The notes below the pieces were generated by a model, which did no database searches, was not told the DNA's origin, and saw only the letters and a list, made by a program, of their open reading frames with translations. Of a stretch of 40,732 nt of DNA, positions 16,328 to 26,134 are shown in pieces (the first letter of the stretch is position 1; every line of letters starts with the position of its first letter). The DNA comes from Photorhabdus khanii NC19 (GTDB taxonomy: Bacteria > Pseudomonadota > Gammaproteobacteria > Enterobacterales > Enterobacteriaceae). The position numbers and the translations under genes are program-made. The stretch spans positions 100,431 through 141,162 of the forward strand of contig NZ_AYSJ01000014.1 in assembly GCF_000517265.1 (NCBI RefSeq), given 5' to 3'.

Positions 16328-18509
16328 CGTTATTTCCTCGGCATTGCAGCTTATTGTCTGCTTCCCAGACTAAAATCAGCACCTCATTATCTTTGGCTTC
16401 CACCGATACGGTGATATCACTGCCTTTAGCCGCATCCGCCCGACACAGTGTCAGACAGGTGACCCGCTCAACCAGCGGCTGCTGTTGAATGGTCGCCAGT
16501 AACTGGTAATAGTTAATGTTGTTATTCAACATAACGGGTCGCTGCTCATCGACGCTCCAGGGCATATACGCCTCACTGAGTTGCTGCCGTAGCTGGCGAT
16601 AGCCAAAATCGTTGTTAACATCCGGCTTAAAAACCACCGTGTAATTAATGTTCACATCAACATATTGGGGATTGTTGATCTTAATCTCAGCCCAGGAAGA
16701 GGCTTTTTGCTGTAACCACTCGGCCATTTCTTGCAGACGTGCCGGGTTTAGTACCGGACGCAAAGGGTCATCGCTGTCGTTGTATCGGTTGGCAGGAATG
16801 ATTGTCAGTTTCTGTTCCTCCAATGTCGGTACTCGGGTGAGTTCATCATTGCCTGGGTACTTAACATCAAAGATGCTGACATAACGCTCTTTTAACAGTG
16901 TCGCCATATTGTCCCAAGTTAAGGCTCGGTTACGGTGGGACAGGTGTTGAGCTCCCCGTTCAAAAAAAGCGCTGTCGGTTTCCGGTACACGTCCATTCCA
17001 TGACGCCCAAGGCTGGCTGATTGAAGCCACGACAATGATGGGTTCAACCGGACGCTGAATAGTGCCTGCCGGTAATGGCGTTAAGAAATGGCTGTGACTG
17101 ATGTTATCGGCATTCACCAATGTTGCTGTCAGGGCGTTATAGATCAGACCGTATAACCAAGGGCTTTTTCCCCATGAGCCGTTATGTGTGGGGATAACCA
17201 CGATTGCCTTTAACCAATAGCGTCCCGCTGGCATCTTTGTTGCCTGTTTGGAGGCGTCAGCGGGCAGTACAACCTGCCAGGTGCCATCCTGATACAAATG
17301 TTTGGTTTCATCATTGACCCACGCATCCAATGCAGCCCATTGATTTTCTTGATTCAGGTAATACCAGGAAACTTTTTCGGGTTGCTGCGGTGATTTTAAT
17401 TTCCAATATAGCGATAAGGTCTGTCCCGGCTCGACGTCAGTGATACCGAGATATAACGCGGGGTTTGCTTCCAATGGCTCAATCTCATGACTATAACCAA
17501 AGGGGGTGATGTGATACGTTTCGAACGAGGCTTTATCTACGGCCTCTTGCACTTTGAGTTCGGTCACCGTGGGCAGTGCCTGGCTGTCTTTTCCCTGTAG
17601 CCGGAGTACTGGCTGGGTGAAAACCAGGTTATCCAGATCCTCTGGCGCACTGATTGCCGGCTCTTTATCCGAAAGTGTCAGGATAACTTCTTTTGTATTT
17701 TTCCCGTGAGTTAACATTAAGGCCAGCCATTGGTTGCCACTGCTGATTTGTGCCAGCAAACTTTGGTTGTCTATGTCTTTCTCAAAGGTAACAGTTATCT
17801 TTCTGGTCCCTTCTTCCATCGCCAACTGTGCGGAAGTGATCAACACACCGCCCAGCACAGATTTATCCTGATCCGTTTCACTGAATAACCGTATCCCATC
17901 AGATGGCAATGCTATCTGTGCCTGTAAATCCCAGGGGGTCGCGCTAACCCATTGCTGCTGTTCTTTATGCCGTAACCAGTACAAGTCACTGATATAGCCT
18001 CGGTTCGCCAGTAAATTGGCATCCAGCGCATATTGCAGGGCATTGCCTTGTTCATCTTGCTCCGCTTCAAACAAGGTGCCTTTAGTGAGCAGTTGCTCTG
18101 TGACGGTTGAATTCAGTTCCACCGACAAGGCAACCTGATCGGGTTGTGCCGGGCGGGGGGACAGCCCCAAAAGCGCCCGATAATAGAGATTGCGATGAGC
18201 CGCAGGTAAGGTATTCAATAAGGAGATTGGTGTTTCCAATAATCGTAATACCGCTAATAGAAAAGCTTGATGAGGTAATAATTCCCCATTGGCTTCGATT
18301 TCCCCTTGATATAATTCAGCCAGTTTCTCCGGCGTATTATTCGCCATAAAGAAAAAGTCATTCCAATGTTTATTGCCCTGATTGAAGGGAATGATTTTGG
18401 TGTACTCTTCAATATATTGGAGTAATTGCAAACTGGTTCGATTATATAATTTAAAACCGTTCGTCGGCATCAAGTCTGACAATGTATTATTTAACTCAGT
18501 TAATTCCAT
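16320..18509 (-). CDS. pvc11: Pvc11, baseplate wedge protein (gp6/J-like)
   Basis: The start at 18509 (MELTELNNTLSDLMPTNG) has an AGGTGAT site five bases upstream. An ATG at 18560 has no such site and would add 17 atypical residues. The 729-residue protein matches Pvc11/Afp11, the gp6-type baseplate J protein. It has an N-terminal helical region (KLAELYQGEIEANGELLPHQAFLLAVLRLLE), a central beta domain, and a C-terminal J domain (YVDVNINYTVVFKPDVNNDFGYRQLRQQLSEAYMPWS). It is followed by pvc12 with an eight-base overlap and preceded by pvc10 with an 84-base gap. Confidence 0.87.
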   Translation of the reverse strand: MELTELNNTLSDLMPTNGFKLYNRTSLQLLQYIEEYTKIIPFNQGNKHWNDFFFMANNTPEKLAELYQGEIEANGELLPHQAFLLAVLRLLETPISLLNTLPAAHRNLYYRALLGLSPRPAQPDQVALSVELNSTVTEQLLTKGTLFEAEQDEQGNALQYALDANLLANRGYISDLYWLRHKEQQQWVSATPWDLQAQIALPSDGIRLFSETDQDKSVLGGVLITSAQLAMEEGTRKITVTFEKDIDNQSLLAQISSGNQWLALMLTHGKNTKEVILTLSDKEPAISAPEDLDNLVFTQPVLRLQGKDSQALPTVTELKVQEAVDKASFETYHITPFGYSHEIEPLEANPALYLGITDVEPGQTLSLYWKLKSPQQPEKVSWYYLNQENQWAALDAWVNDETKHLYQDGTWQVVLPADASKQATKMPAGRYWLKAIVVIPTHNGSWGKSPWLYGLIYNALTATLVNADNISHSHFLTPLPAGTIQRPVEPIIVVASISQPWASWNGRVPETDSAFFERGAQHLSHRNRALTWDNMATLLKERYVSIFDVKYPGNDELTRVPTLEEQKLTIIPANRYNDSDDPLRPVLNPARLQEMAEWLQQKASSWAEIKINNPQYVDVNINYTVVFKPDVNNDFGYRQLRQQLSEAYMPWSVDEQRPVMLNNNINYYQLLATIQQQPLVERVTCLTLCRADAAKGSDITVSVEAKDNEVLILVWEADNKLQCRGNNDE

Positions 18510-18593
18510 AATATCACCTGTGTGGCACAGAGATTCCTCTGTGAATAAAGGATTATTCACACTGTTTAATTTCGGTTTGTTTCAGCCAATGCC

Positions 18594-19019
18594 TTAATTC
18601 ACGGTGGCAAAATTTTGTTGAGTGATAAAACTGCCTTTGCCCGATGAAGGCGTTGTAACATCCGGTTGCGGCGGGTTCACGGTATTATTGATGGCGGGTG
18701 ATTGAGGCGTAAACATGGCTGTAAACTTCTGCCCCTTGATAATTAAGGCCGCGCCACTGGTACATTGAAGGGCTTGCTGGCTGGCATCCAACGCACTGAT
18801 GGTAATGGTGCCGGTTCCCGGTGTTGTATGCATTGCTGTGATATAGGTTGCAGAAACCCTGACTTGTTTCTCATCCCCCAGAATGCAGACTTTCTTGCCG
18901 TTTACCTGCGCATGTCCTTTACCGCTGATCTTACCCGGGCTGGAAACCGTCACCTGTCGATTTCCAAAGTTGGGATCAAACTGGAGTATGTCACCGTCTG
19001 TCACAATGGACTCACTCAT
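18594..19019 (-). CDS. pvc10: Pvc10, PAAR-like spike tip
   Basis: This 141-residue protein fits the PAAR/DUF4280-type tip that caps the VgrG-like spike in contractile injection systems. Short beta repeats with glycine turns run through the core (DILQFDPNFGNRQVTVSSPGKISGKGHAQVNGKKVCILGDE, TGTITISALD, GAALIIKGQKFTAMFTP). Cysteines (VCILGD, LQCTSG) and His residues are present, as in metal-stabilised PAAR tips. The C-terminal 25 residues are Pro/Asn/Ser-rich. The ATG overlaps the pvc9 stop codon by four bases (ATGA), indicating coupled translation. Confidence 0.82.
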   Translation of the reverse strand: MSESIVTDGDILQFDPNFGNRQVTVSSPGKISGKGHAQVNGKKVCILGDEKQVRVSATYITAMHTTPGTGTITISALDASQQALQCTSGAALIIKGQKFTAMFTPQSPAINNTVNPPQPDVTTPSSGKGSFITQQNFATVN

Positions 19020-19438
19020 ACCACCTCCATTACCCGACCTTCACTCAGTGCCAGTGTTCCCTGAATTTGCTGATTGATATCGCTTCCCCGCAGGCGGTAC
19101 ATGACCTGCACTTGCAGGGTATTCTTGCTGTTTGGTGATTGAAGAACTTGGATATCCGTAATATCCGCCCGTGATTCATAACGCAATACGCTGTCATGGA
19201 TACGGGATTCAATTTCAGCAAACAATTCGTTGCGGATATTTTCAAACATAAAATCATTTAATCCGCAGCCATAATTTTCGCGCATCAGGCGCTCCCCCGG
19301 CTCAGTGCTGAACAGAATGTGCAAACTCTGGCGCACATCTTCCGCCCCCTCAGCCATTTCCACCCCCTTTTCAAGGGAAAACGCGGGAGGGAACGCCCAA
19401 CCACGACCATAGAGTTGTGTCAGTATTTGGTTTTCCAT
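19016..19438 (-). CDS. pvc9: Pvc9, gp25-like baseplate wedge protein
   Basis: This 140-residue gp25/IraD-like protein shows the hallmark block EDVRQSLHILFSTEPGERLMRENYGCGLNDFMFE, containing the EPGER motif conserved from T4 gp25 to T6SS TssE. The remainder supplies two beta strands with an intervening helix (IESRIHDSVLRYESRADITDIQV). In T4 this protein anchors the first sheath ring to the baseplate. It begins a few bases after pvc8 (AAAGGTGAA site) and its stop overlaps the pvc10 start. Confidence 0.92.
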   Translation of the reverse strand: MENQILTQLYGRGWAFPPAFSLEKGVEMAEGAEDVRQSLHILFSTEPGERLMRENYGCGLNDFMFENIRNELFAEIESRIHDSVLRYESRADITDIQVLQSPNSKNTLQVQVMYRLRGSDINQQIQGTLALSEGRVMEVV

Positions 19439-19448
19439 TGTTCACCTT

Positions 19449-21065
19449 TCACTGGGTAAGATTAATTTTGGCACCTTTGATTTCAACACTGTTTTTGCCG
19501 GACAGATTGAGCGATTTATCCATTTGGGCATTCATTGTCTGCGCTTTCAGTGTTAATTCTTTTTTCGTTGATAGAGAAATATCTTTATCCTGTTGGAGCG
19601 TGATTTGATTATCTCCCGCATTGATTCGGATAATTTTTTCTTTGCCATTGATGACAATTTGTTGTTGGTTTTCACCTTGTTTAATCACCAAAATTTTTTC
19701 CTGATTATCTTGGGTAGGTTCTAAAGGTGCTTTATTTTTCGGATTGTGCATTGCCCCCAGAATCACCGGATAACGTGGATCACTTTCAAAGAATCCGACA
19801 ATCACTTCGTCACCGGGTTCCGGGTAAAAACAGAAACCGCTTTCGTGGCTGGCGTAAGGTTTCCCTAGTCTTGCCCACAGAAATTCATTCGGGCGATTCA
19901 ACACCGGCAAAATAATCGGAATGCGGTTCAAGGCTGCCTTGTCCTGCTGATACTTTGCTACTGTCGCAATATGCAGTTCGGGGGCATCGGGCAACACGGG
20001 CAGATATTCCTGTTGTAAGCCCATGCTCAGGGTGGTTTCCCAATCAATTCGCCGGTTAAAACGATGGCGAACCGCAGTAATGCTGGCTGTACCATCCAAT
20101 TGTGAACCAAATCCCGTTAATTGAATGTTATCCCCTAACTGATAACGCCCATCGCCTTTAAGCCGGAATTCGCCTGTGACGCCAGAAACACGCTGATTCA
20201 GCAATAGTCCCTGTGCCAGATAGCCGCTTTCTTGGGTGGTTAACGGACTGCTGTAGCGAATATCCCAACTTGTTTTATTCAAAGACGCCAGCCTATCAGG
20301 GGAGAGTGCCGCTTTCCCCACGGCAACACTGCCGTAGCGGCCACCTGACAACTCCTGTTGTTTACTGATATCCCAGCCACTGACTTCCAGTGAAGCGGGG
20401 TTAAGATGATTGTCAAACTGCCAGCTTGCATCTTTGACGACGATATCTTTTTTCTCATCCCCCCGGTTTTTCAGGGTATAGGTTGAGTTAGATTTCAGGG
20501 ATTCAGGTTGGACAAGTCGGGCGCCTTCTGTCGTGGGTAACAGCCATACGCCAGTGGCTGATAGCCGACACAGCAGAAAACGCCAGTCTGAACAGCGAAA
20601 TTGCACCATCTGCTCATGCTTTTGATCTAACGCGGCTATCTGTTCAAAGTGAGCCTTGATGCCAGCCTGATTCAATAGGGTGTTTAAGACGGATTTTTCG
20701 TTGCTGTCTTTAAACAGTTGTGAATGTTGGGTATCCACCATCAGTTGCAAGCGATGTTTGACGAGCAACGTGAGCAATAATTGCTTATTTTTGATCTTCA
20801 ACGTGTTACGGGTAATCAGGCCGTTAAACAACACCGATTTCCGGCCGCCATCAGTCACTTCCAGACGCAGGGTTTTGCCTACTTGACAATGGGCCAGTTC
20901 TGCCTGTACATCTGTCTGGCTGAAAGAGGAAAGTGGCCTGTCCGGCAGGCTGAATTTCAGCGTTGCCGAAGGGATGCTGTTAACACGGTAATAGGTATCC
21001 ACATCGACGGCGGCCAAAAGAGACAATACCTTGCCATCTGCAATAATTTTCAGTTGATGGCTCAT
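19449..21065 (-). CDS. pvc8: Pvc8, VgrG-like central spike protein
   Basis: This 538-residue fusion of gp27-like and gp5-like parts forms the trimeric spike. The N-terminal region (about 1-350) has the gp27 tube-docking domain. The OB-fold shows the classic WARLGKPYASHESGFCFYPEPGDEVIVGFFESDPRYPVILGAMHN run (about 395-440). The C-terminal 100 residues alternate hydrophobic and polar positions (QQIVINGKEKIIRINAGDNQITL), typical of the triangular beta-helix needle. No additional effector domain is fused to the tip, so cargo must be carried elsewhere. The start overlaps the pvc7 stop (ATGA). Confidence 0.93.
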   Translation of the reverse strand: MSHQLKIIADGKVLSLLAAVDVDTYYRVNSIPSATLKFSLPDRPLSSFSQTDVQAELAHCQVGKTLRLEVTDGGRKSVLFNGLITRNTLKIKNKQLLLTLLVKHRLQLMVDTQHSQLFKDSNEKSVLNTLLNQAGIKAHFEQIAALDQKHEQMVQFRCSDWRFLLCRLSATGVWLLPTTEGARLVQPESLKSNSTYTLKNRGDEKKDIVVKDASWQFDNHLNPASLEVSGWDISKQQELSGGRYGSVAVGKAALSPDRLASLNKTSWDIRYSSPLTTQESGYLAQGLLLNQRVSGVTGEFRLKGDGRYQLGDNIQLTGFGSQLDGTASITAVRHRFNRRIDWETTLSMGLQQEYLPVLPDAPELHIATVAKYQQDKAALNRIPIILPVLNRPNEFLWARLGKPYASHESGFCFYPEPGDEVIVGFFESDPRYPVILGAMHNPKNKAPLEPTQDNQEKILVIKQGENQQQIVINGKEKIIRINAGDNQITLQQDKDISLSTKKELTLKAQTMNAQMDKSLNLSGKNSVEIKGAKINLTQ

Positions 21066-21754
21066 GGTGCGTCTTCTCCTTTGGTGGCCTGTAATATTTC
21101 ACCCGGTACAAACCCATTGAGGTTATCCAGACCGTTTTGCCAGGCCAGTGTCAAATAATCGACGCCGCCGGACAGAGTTGATGCCGTACTCGCTGCCATC
21201 AGCGCCAGCGATGCGCCATCTTGTACCCGTAAGGCGATTTTTGCCGGCGATTTCAGGTTCTGTTCTGTCTCCTGCAAGACCAGACTTTCATCCGCCACCA
21301 GTGTCAGGATAACCCGCGCCCGCAAGGGAGTGGCATCACGATCAAACAAGGAGTAACTCACAGACAGATCTTTCGCCCTGCCGGCAAAATAACCGCGATT
21401 TTCCCAACGCATTTTTCCCCATTTAATTTGCAGGAACCGCGTTTCACTACTGGTGGCATCCACGCTGCACAGTTGTTTGAGCTGCATTAGCTGTGCTTCA
21501 ACGGGGGTTTTGTTACCCGGCATCGTGGCATCAAAAATCAGCTCAAGGGATAACTCTGGGGGCCTGGTCTGTACATAAGTACTGCTTTGTTTCTCGCTAT
21601 TAATAGCCTGGGATTGTTGATAATTCGTTTGATAATCCAGTTGCAGGGAATCGGGGTTATACATGGCTTGCACGGTGCCTGCCCGTATTTTTCCTTCCCT
21701 GTCTTTATAAGCATTAATGGTCAGCTTCGCTAAACCACGTTCAATCAGACTCAT
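21062..21754 (-). CDS. pvc7: Pvc7, LysM-type hub/tube-initiator adaptor
   Basis: The start at 21754 ([16 protein letters not shown]) is preferred over a GTG at 21763 because its ATG overlaps the pvc6 stop as ATGA, a coupling pattern used repeatedly in this operon. The 230-residue product resembles Pvc7/Afp7, the gp53-like protein that joins hub and baseplate and is often annotated as LysM-containing. Key stretches are [81 protein letters not shown], and the C-terminal [11 protein letters not shown]. It is translationally coupled at both ends. Confidence 0.87.
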   Translation of the reverse strand: MSLIERGLAKLTINAYKDREGKIRAGTVQAMYNPDSLQLDYQTNYQQSQAINSEKQSSTYVQTRPPELSLELIFDATMPGNKTPVEAQLMQLKQLCSVDATSSETRFLQIKWGKMRWENRGYFAGRAKDLSVSYSLFDRDATPLRARVILTLVADESLVLQETEQNLKSPAKIALRVQDGASLALMAASTASTLSGGVDYLTLAWQNGLDNLNGFVPGEILQATKGEDAP

Positions 21755-21948
21755 GGACGCCACCCTTCCTCATCGCGTAATGCGGCCAACACTTCGCGTT
21801 TAATTTTTTCAATCAAGGTTGCTTCATCCAGACTTTCCTGAATCAGCGAATGGCCTTGTTGGTCTGATTCAGTCGCTTGCGTTGGTCGTATTGGAGCTGA
21901 TGACACCACTTTTGCCTGAATGATTAACTCTCTGATTTCTACTGTCAT
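21751..21948 (-). CDS. pvc6: Pvc6, small conserved structural-operon protein
   Basis: The start is placed at 21948 ([15 protein letters not shown]), three bases beyond the pvc5 stop overlap, giving 65 residues, in line with the short Pvc6/Afp6 proteins. The sequence has a beta-like start, a Thr/Gln/Ser linker and an acidic-basic helix ([23 protein letters not shown]). Proteins of this kind in related systems often start EIRELxIxA. It is thought to be a minor assembly or baseplate component; its function is not established. Its stop overlaps the pvc7 start. Confidence 0.8.
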   Translation of the reverse strand: MTVEIRELIIQAKVVSSAPIRPTQATESDQQGHSLIQESLDEATLIEKIKREVLAALRDEEGWRP

Positions 21949-22403
21949 ACTTTGACTCCCAACCAGCACATATCCTGATAGCGTAGTTCAAGGGTATTCA
22001 CCAAAATGGCGTTGCTGTTCGCGTCAAAGTCGCCGGTTTGCCAGCGTACCGGCAAGGCATTGCTCAGTGTCCAACTGGATACGGGCAATAAATTTTCGTT
22101 TAACAGCATAATCACCACATCTGCATAGGCGATTTTTTCTCCGCGCAATACGCGGTCAAACATCCAGGTCAAAGGAGAAACCGTCATCACGCCACGTTCC
22201 AGCGTTAATGTGCCGTGTTGGATCTTCTCGGCCAGATAGTTATTGCGGGCGTTTTCGCCGCCTTGACTGTGCTGGGTCACCTGAAGCTCCCGACTCAGGC
22301 CGGAAATGCGCTGAAAGCGGATATCCAGCGGATCGGGAATGCCATTAAAAATAAAACTCGCCATAAAACGGTGGGATACCACGGGGGTGTAATAATCGTT
22401 CAT
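21945..22403 (-). CDS. pvc5: Pvc5, second tube-family protein
   Basis: This 152-residue gp19/Hcp-like protein is related to Pvc1. It is thought to form the initiating ring between spike and main tube. The fold signature is visible as [31 protein letters not shown], the TLTLERGV strand, and the C-terminal [15 protein letters not shown]. An AGGAAAG site precedes the ATG. It lies between the third sheath gene and pvc6, overlapping the latter slightly. Confidence 0.88.
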   Translation of the reverse strand: MNDYYTPVVSHRFMASFIFNGIPDPLDIRFQRISGLSRELQVTQHSQGGENARNNYLAEKIQHGTLTLERGVMTVSPLTWMFDRVLRGEKIAYADVVIMLLNENLLPVSSWTLSNALPVRWQTGDFDANSNAILVNTLELRYQDMCWLGVKV

Positions 22404-22418
22404 TGTGCTCTTTCCTTC

Positions 22419-23639
22419 TTAAGACAAAAGTGCTCCCGTTTGGGTATCAAAGACCAAACTGATCTCAATAAATTCAGCGGGAGACAATACGGCTAGGGCG
22501 ACTTTCATAACCATTTTCCCGGCACGGATATCCTCTTCGGTCATCGTCTCATTTACCCCTAACAGCACAGTAAATGCCTCATCTTCCTGTGATCCGTACA
22601 AGCCGCCCTGTAACCACAATTGCCGTAACCAGTTGTAACTTTGCCCCTTGCATTTCATCCATGTCAGTTCGTTATTGGGTTCAAAGATGTACATACGGGC
22701 CAATTGCGCCAAATGTACGGTGACATAAGAAACCAGACGCCGGGTTTGCAGGTAACGCCATGGCGTATTATTGGTGTTTTCCAGCGTGCGGCATCCCCAT
22801 ACGCGTATGCCTTTGCCGGGGAAACTGCGGATCAGATTCAGCGAGGCGCCATCCGGGTTAAAGAGTGCATTCGCTTCAATATAAGAGCGGACCGGGCTAA
22901 TCACTTTGGCTAACGCGATGTTGGCGGGGGCAGTCCATACGCCTTGTTGGTTATCGTTACGCTGGATGACGGCAGCCACTGCGGCGGTCGGTGAAAGCAC
23001 GATAAAGTTTTGTTCTTTATCCTGATCCGGATAGGCACTGTTTAGCCTTGGCCAGTATACGGCACCCCATTGTCGATCATTTGAGGAAAACTGCGCTAAA
23101 CATTTCTTTGCCAATTCAGGATTATCCGGGGCATCCAGTAATCCCATGATGCCGCGTCGGCTCTTGCAAAGATCGAGTACGGATTGCCAGGACTGTAGCC
23201 AAAATTGAATTTTTTTGTGTTGAGCTATGCCTACTAAATCAGGATCGTCCATCTGATTAAGGTAGACAAGATCAGGGACGACGATCAGCGTGATTGCGCT
23301 CTCTGCGGTAATCGCTTGTTTAACCCAATCCTGTTGCAGTGTGGTGGTCAACGATTGAAAATCATTTAGCTGTCCATTAAGACCTAGTGACAATACATAG
23401 GCTTGCTGACCGCCGTTGTCAAAAAAGTGACGCACGGAATAGTACATTAATCCCGTCTGTTTAAATGACAGGGTAAAATCGGCCAGGCTATTGAGTTTGA
23501 TGGCGGTTTTATCACTGGCCTGGTTATTTTCAGCAGGTTGGGTATAGCCGATAAAAACTGGTATACCGACAAATGCCTCATCTTGTTTCTGAGATATCAG
23601 GTTCTCCGTGATGGTGACGCCGGGCTGTGTTATTTCCAT
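22419..23639 (-). CDS. pvc4: Pvc4, sheath protein
   Basis: This 406-residue contractile sheath subunit is the most diverged of the three in this operon. It keeps the N-terminal ITQPGVTITENLI arm, the central PTAAVAAVIQRNDNQQGVWTAPANIAL block and the C-terminal RVWGCRTLEN, WRYLQTRRLVSYV, FEPNNELTW and EEDIRAGKMVMKVALAVLSPAEFIEISL sheath core. In related particles this paralogue occurs at the baseplate-proximal ring. The start has a GAGGAAA site. Confidence 0.9.
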   Translation of the reverse strand: MEITQPGVTITENLISQKQDEAFVGIPVFIGYTQPAENNQASDKTAIKLNSLADFTLSFKQTGLMYYSVRHFFDNGGQQAYVLSLGLNGQLNDFQSLTTTLQQDWVKQAITAESAITLIVVPDLVYLNQMDDPDLVGIAQHKKIQFWLQSWQSVLDLCKSRRGIMGLLDAPDNPELAKKCLAQFSSNDRQWGAVYWPRLNSAYPDQDKEQNFIVLSPTAAVAAVIQRNDNQQGVWTAPANIALAKVISPVRSYIEANALFNPDGASLNLIRSFPGKGIRVWGCRTLENTNNTPWRYLQTRRLVSYVTVHLAQLARMYIFEPNNELTWMKCKGQSYNWLRQLWLQGGLYGSQEDEAFTVLLGVNETMTEEDIRAGKMVMKVALAVLSPAEFIEISLVFDTQTGALLS

Positions 23640-23687
23640 TCTTGTTTCCTCAATAGAACAGGCGCGGCGAACCGCGCCTCAGTAGGG

Positions 23688-25043
23688 TTACTGTGTTACA
23701 TTTTGCGAAAATTGCAGGATAATAAATTCAGCCGGGCGTACGGCAGCCATACCGATTTTGACGATCATCTTCCCTTGTTTAATATCGTCGTCAGACATGG
23801 TGATACCTTTACCAATCTGGACAAAATAGGCTTCATCTGGTTTAGTTCCTGCTAAACCACCCTGTTGCCACAGTCGATACAGATAGTTATTGATGGCGCT
23901 ACGTACTCGTTCCCAGGTGGGTTGGCTGTTGGGCTCAAAGACGGCAAATTGCATTGCCTGCTTGATATCGCGTTCTGCGCTATTAAATAAACGTCGAACT
24001 GGAATGTAGCGCCAGTTATCATCATTTTGCAGAGTACGTGCGCCCCACACGACAAAGCCTCGATTATTGAAATAGCGGATGGCATTGATGCCTAATGGAT
24101 TCATGGTGCTTTGGTCATCATCGGTGAGTCTTTCGGTAACATCACTAATCCCGTTAAGCACAACATTCGCTGGTGCTTTCCAGACACCACGGCTGGCATC
24201 AGTGGCACAATATATGCCAGCCATGACAGCACTGACAGGAATGGTGTTGTCGCTGGAGGCTATTTCGTCCTGTATTGCTTGAACCGCTTGTTGGTAGACA
24301 GTTGGGTTTTTCTCTTTGAGTTGCGCCAGGTTTTTGACTTCATCGGGTTTTGTTTTTGCATCTTGATAACCTGATACTGCTATCTGGCTATCTTCTGCTT
24401 GGATAAGTTGTGAGACTTTAACTGCCGGATAATACGTTGCGGTTTGTGATGCTACGTTAGTACTGGGTAAGGTTGTTTTGTCCTTGTTGTCAGCGATAAG
24501 GAAATAGCCGGCATTTAATAAAGAGGTTAGGCTGCCATATATCGCCTTCTGGTTATAATCACTTTCTTTAAGGCAGACTATCAGTGTAATTTCTAAAGCC
24601 TGTTCAATTAATTCAGGGATTGAGTCCAGAAATCCTTCTGTTAAATGACTTGGTCGTGGCAGGATATAACAAGGCCCTCCACCATTTTGGAAATAAAGTT
24701 TTAAAGCATCACTGCTTGTCGTGTAGGTATCGGCATTGACATCGTAATTGTAACCGGTGCTTTCATCTTTGGCTTCTGTATTACCTTCTTCTTTTCCGGG
24801 AGTAGGAGGCACTGGATTAGGCGCAGTTGATGTGATTTCTACCGACGTAATACAACCTACATTAAACAGATTAGTAAAATCCAGCCAGCTATTAACGCGT
24901 GTTACTTGTGGTATTGGATTGGTTTTTTTTGGCGAAAAAACGCCAATAAAAATGGGTATTGCCGTGTTCCCCTGATTAACAGAAAGGTTTAATGAAGTAT
25001 CTTCTTCAATATAGACGCCAGGATAAGTCGGTATTGTTGGCAT
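23688..25043 (-). CDS. pvc3: Pvc3, sheath protein with enlarged outer domain
   Basis: This 451-residue contractile sheath subunit shares with Pvc2 the N-terminal TYPGVYIEEDTSLNLSV arm and a nearly identical C-terminal core (NWRYIPVRRLFNSAERDIK, FEPNSQPTWERVRSAINNYL, DDDIKQGKMIVKIGMAAVRPAEFIILQF). It differs by roughly 100 extra residues, including a Pro/Glu-rich insert (TAPNPVPPTPGKEEGNTEAKDE) and a long surface segment (about 200-270). Those should lie on the outer face of the sheath. Pvc3 is a minor sheath paralogue next to the baseplate in known particles. A GGAGGCAAC site precedes the ATG. Confidence 0.92.
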   Translation of the reverse strand: MPTIPTYPGVYIEEDTSLNLSVNQGNTAIPIFIGVFSPKKTNPIPQVTRVNSWLDFTNLFNVGCITSVEITSTAPNPVPPTPGKEEGNTEAKDESTGYNYDVNADTYTTSSDALKLYFQNGGGPCYILPRPSHLTEGFLDSIPELIEQALEITLIVCLKESDYNQKAIYGSLTSLLNAGYFLIADNKDKTTLPSTNVASQTATYYPAVKVSQLIQAEDSQIAVSGYQDAKTKPDEVKNLAQLKEKNPTVYQQAVQAIQDEIASSDNTIPVSAVMAGIYCATDASRGVWKAPANVVLNGISDVTERLTDDDQSTMNPLGINAIRYFNNRGFVVWGARTLQNDDNWRYIPVRRLFNSAERDIKQAMQFAVFEPNSQPTWERVRSAINNYLYRLWQQGGLAGTKPDEAYFVQIGKGITMSDDDIKQGKMIVKIGMAAVRPAEFIILQFSQNVTQ

Positions 25044-25054
25044 GTTGCCTCCAA

Positions 25055-26119
25055 TTATTGAGTGGTGTTCTGTGTAAACTGCAAGATAATGAACTCTGCT
25101 GGACGAACCGCTGCCATACCGATTTTGATGATCATTTTTCCCTGTTTGATATCGTCATCGGTCATGGTGATATCTTTGCCAATTTGAACAAAGTAAGCTT
25201 CATCTGGTTTATTTCCCGCTAAACCACCTTGCTGCCACAGACTATACAGATAGTTATTGATGGCACTGCGTACTCGTTCCCAAGTCGGTTGGCTGTTGGG
25301 TTCAAACACCGCGAAGCTCATGGCATTTTTAATATCCCGCTCCGCGCTGTTAAACAGGCGGCGAACCGGGATATAACGCCAGTTATCTCTGTCCTTAAGA
25401 GTACGAGCGCCCCATACCAGTGTGCCGCTCTTAGGAAAGGTGCGGATCATATTTAGTGCTTTATCTTTGTTATATTGTCCTTGCAGCTCATCAGTCACCG
25501 GATATTTAGGTTGTAATCCACCTTGAATAGCCACGTTAGCCGGTGCTTTCCAGACGCCACGGGTGCTATCGACAGAGCAATAGACACCAGCAATAGCAGC
25601 ACTTGGGGGAATATCGATAGTAGTAGTCCAATCGGCGGTTAACCAGGGGTAGTAAACGGCAGCAAAAGGATTTGGGTCATAATCGCTGTTGGGTGTGCCA
25701 TCGGATTTTAACTCTGTGGTAGGACCATCAAAAATAGCAAATAAACCTTTGCCCGGTTTGCAAAGTGTACTTACAGCAGTAGTAATATCTTCTCCGGCTG
25801 CAATCAGCAATGTCACATCGTCAAGTTTTGGCACTTGTTTTTCTAAATCTGTGGTTTTGACCAGATAGCAATATCCACCACCGTTAATAAAATAAGCGCG
25901 CAGTGAGATATCAAGTGTATTGGCAGGATCAAATTGTTTATCTTTTAGTGTCAGATATTCCAGCCAGTTACTAATGCGAATATAGGGCTTATCTGATATT
26001 AATGGATTGCTATCTGCGACAGCAAAAACAGGCACTGCCGTTGCACTGGAACTAACGGAGAGTGACAGAGAAGCGTCTTCTTCAATATAAACACCGGGGT
26101 AGGTCGTTGATGTGGTCAT
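25055..26119 (-). CDS. pvc2: Pvc2, main sheath protein
   Basis: This 354-residue protein is the compact sheath paralogue and the likely major one. It has the TYPGVYIEEDASLSLSVSSSATAVPVF N-terminal arm used for inter-subunit strand exchange. It also has PPSAAIAGVYCSVDSTRGVWKAPANVAI and GTLVWGARTLKDRDNWRYIPVRRLFNSAERDIKNAM, and ends in AVRPAEFIILQFTQNTTQ. The sheath surrounds the tube and contracts on target contact. The start has a GGAGAG site and lies 15 bases after pvc1. Confidence 0.94.
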   Translation of the reverse strand: MTTSTTYPGVYIEEDASLSLSVSSSATAVPVFAVADSNPLISDKPYIRISNWLEYLTLKDKQFDPANTLDISLRAYFINGGGYCYLVKTTDLEKQVPKLDDVTLLIAAGEDITTAVSTLCKPGKGLFAIFDGPTTELKSDGTPNSDYDPNPFAAVYYPWLTADWTTTIDIPPSAAIAGVYCSVDSTRGVWKAPANVAIQGGLQPKYPVTDELQGQYNKDKALNMIRTFPKSGTLVWGARTLKDRDNWRYIPVRRLFNSAERDIKNAMSFAVFEPNSQPTWERVRSAINNYLYSLWQQGGLAGNKPDEAYFVQIGKDITMTDDDIKQGKMIIKIGMAAVRPAEFIILQFTQNTTQ

Positions 26120-26134
26120 AAAATCTCTCCGTTA

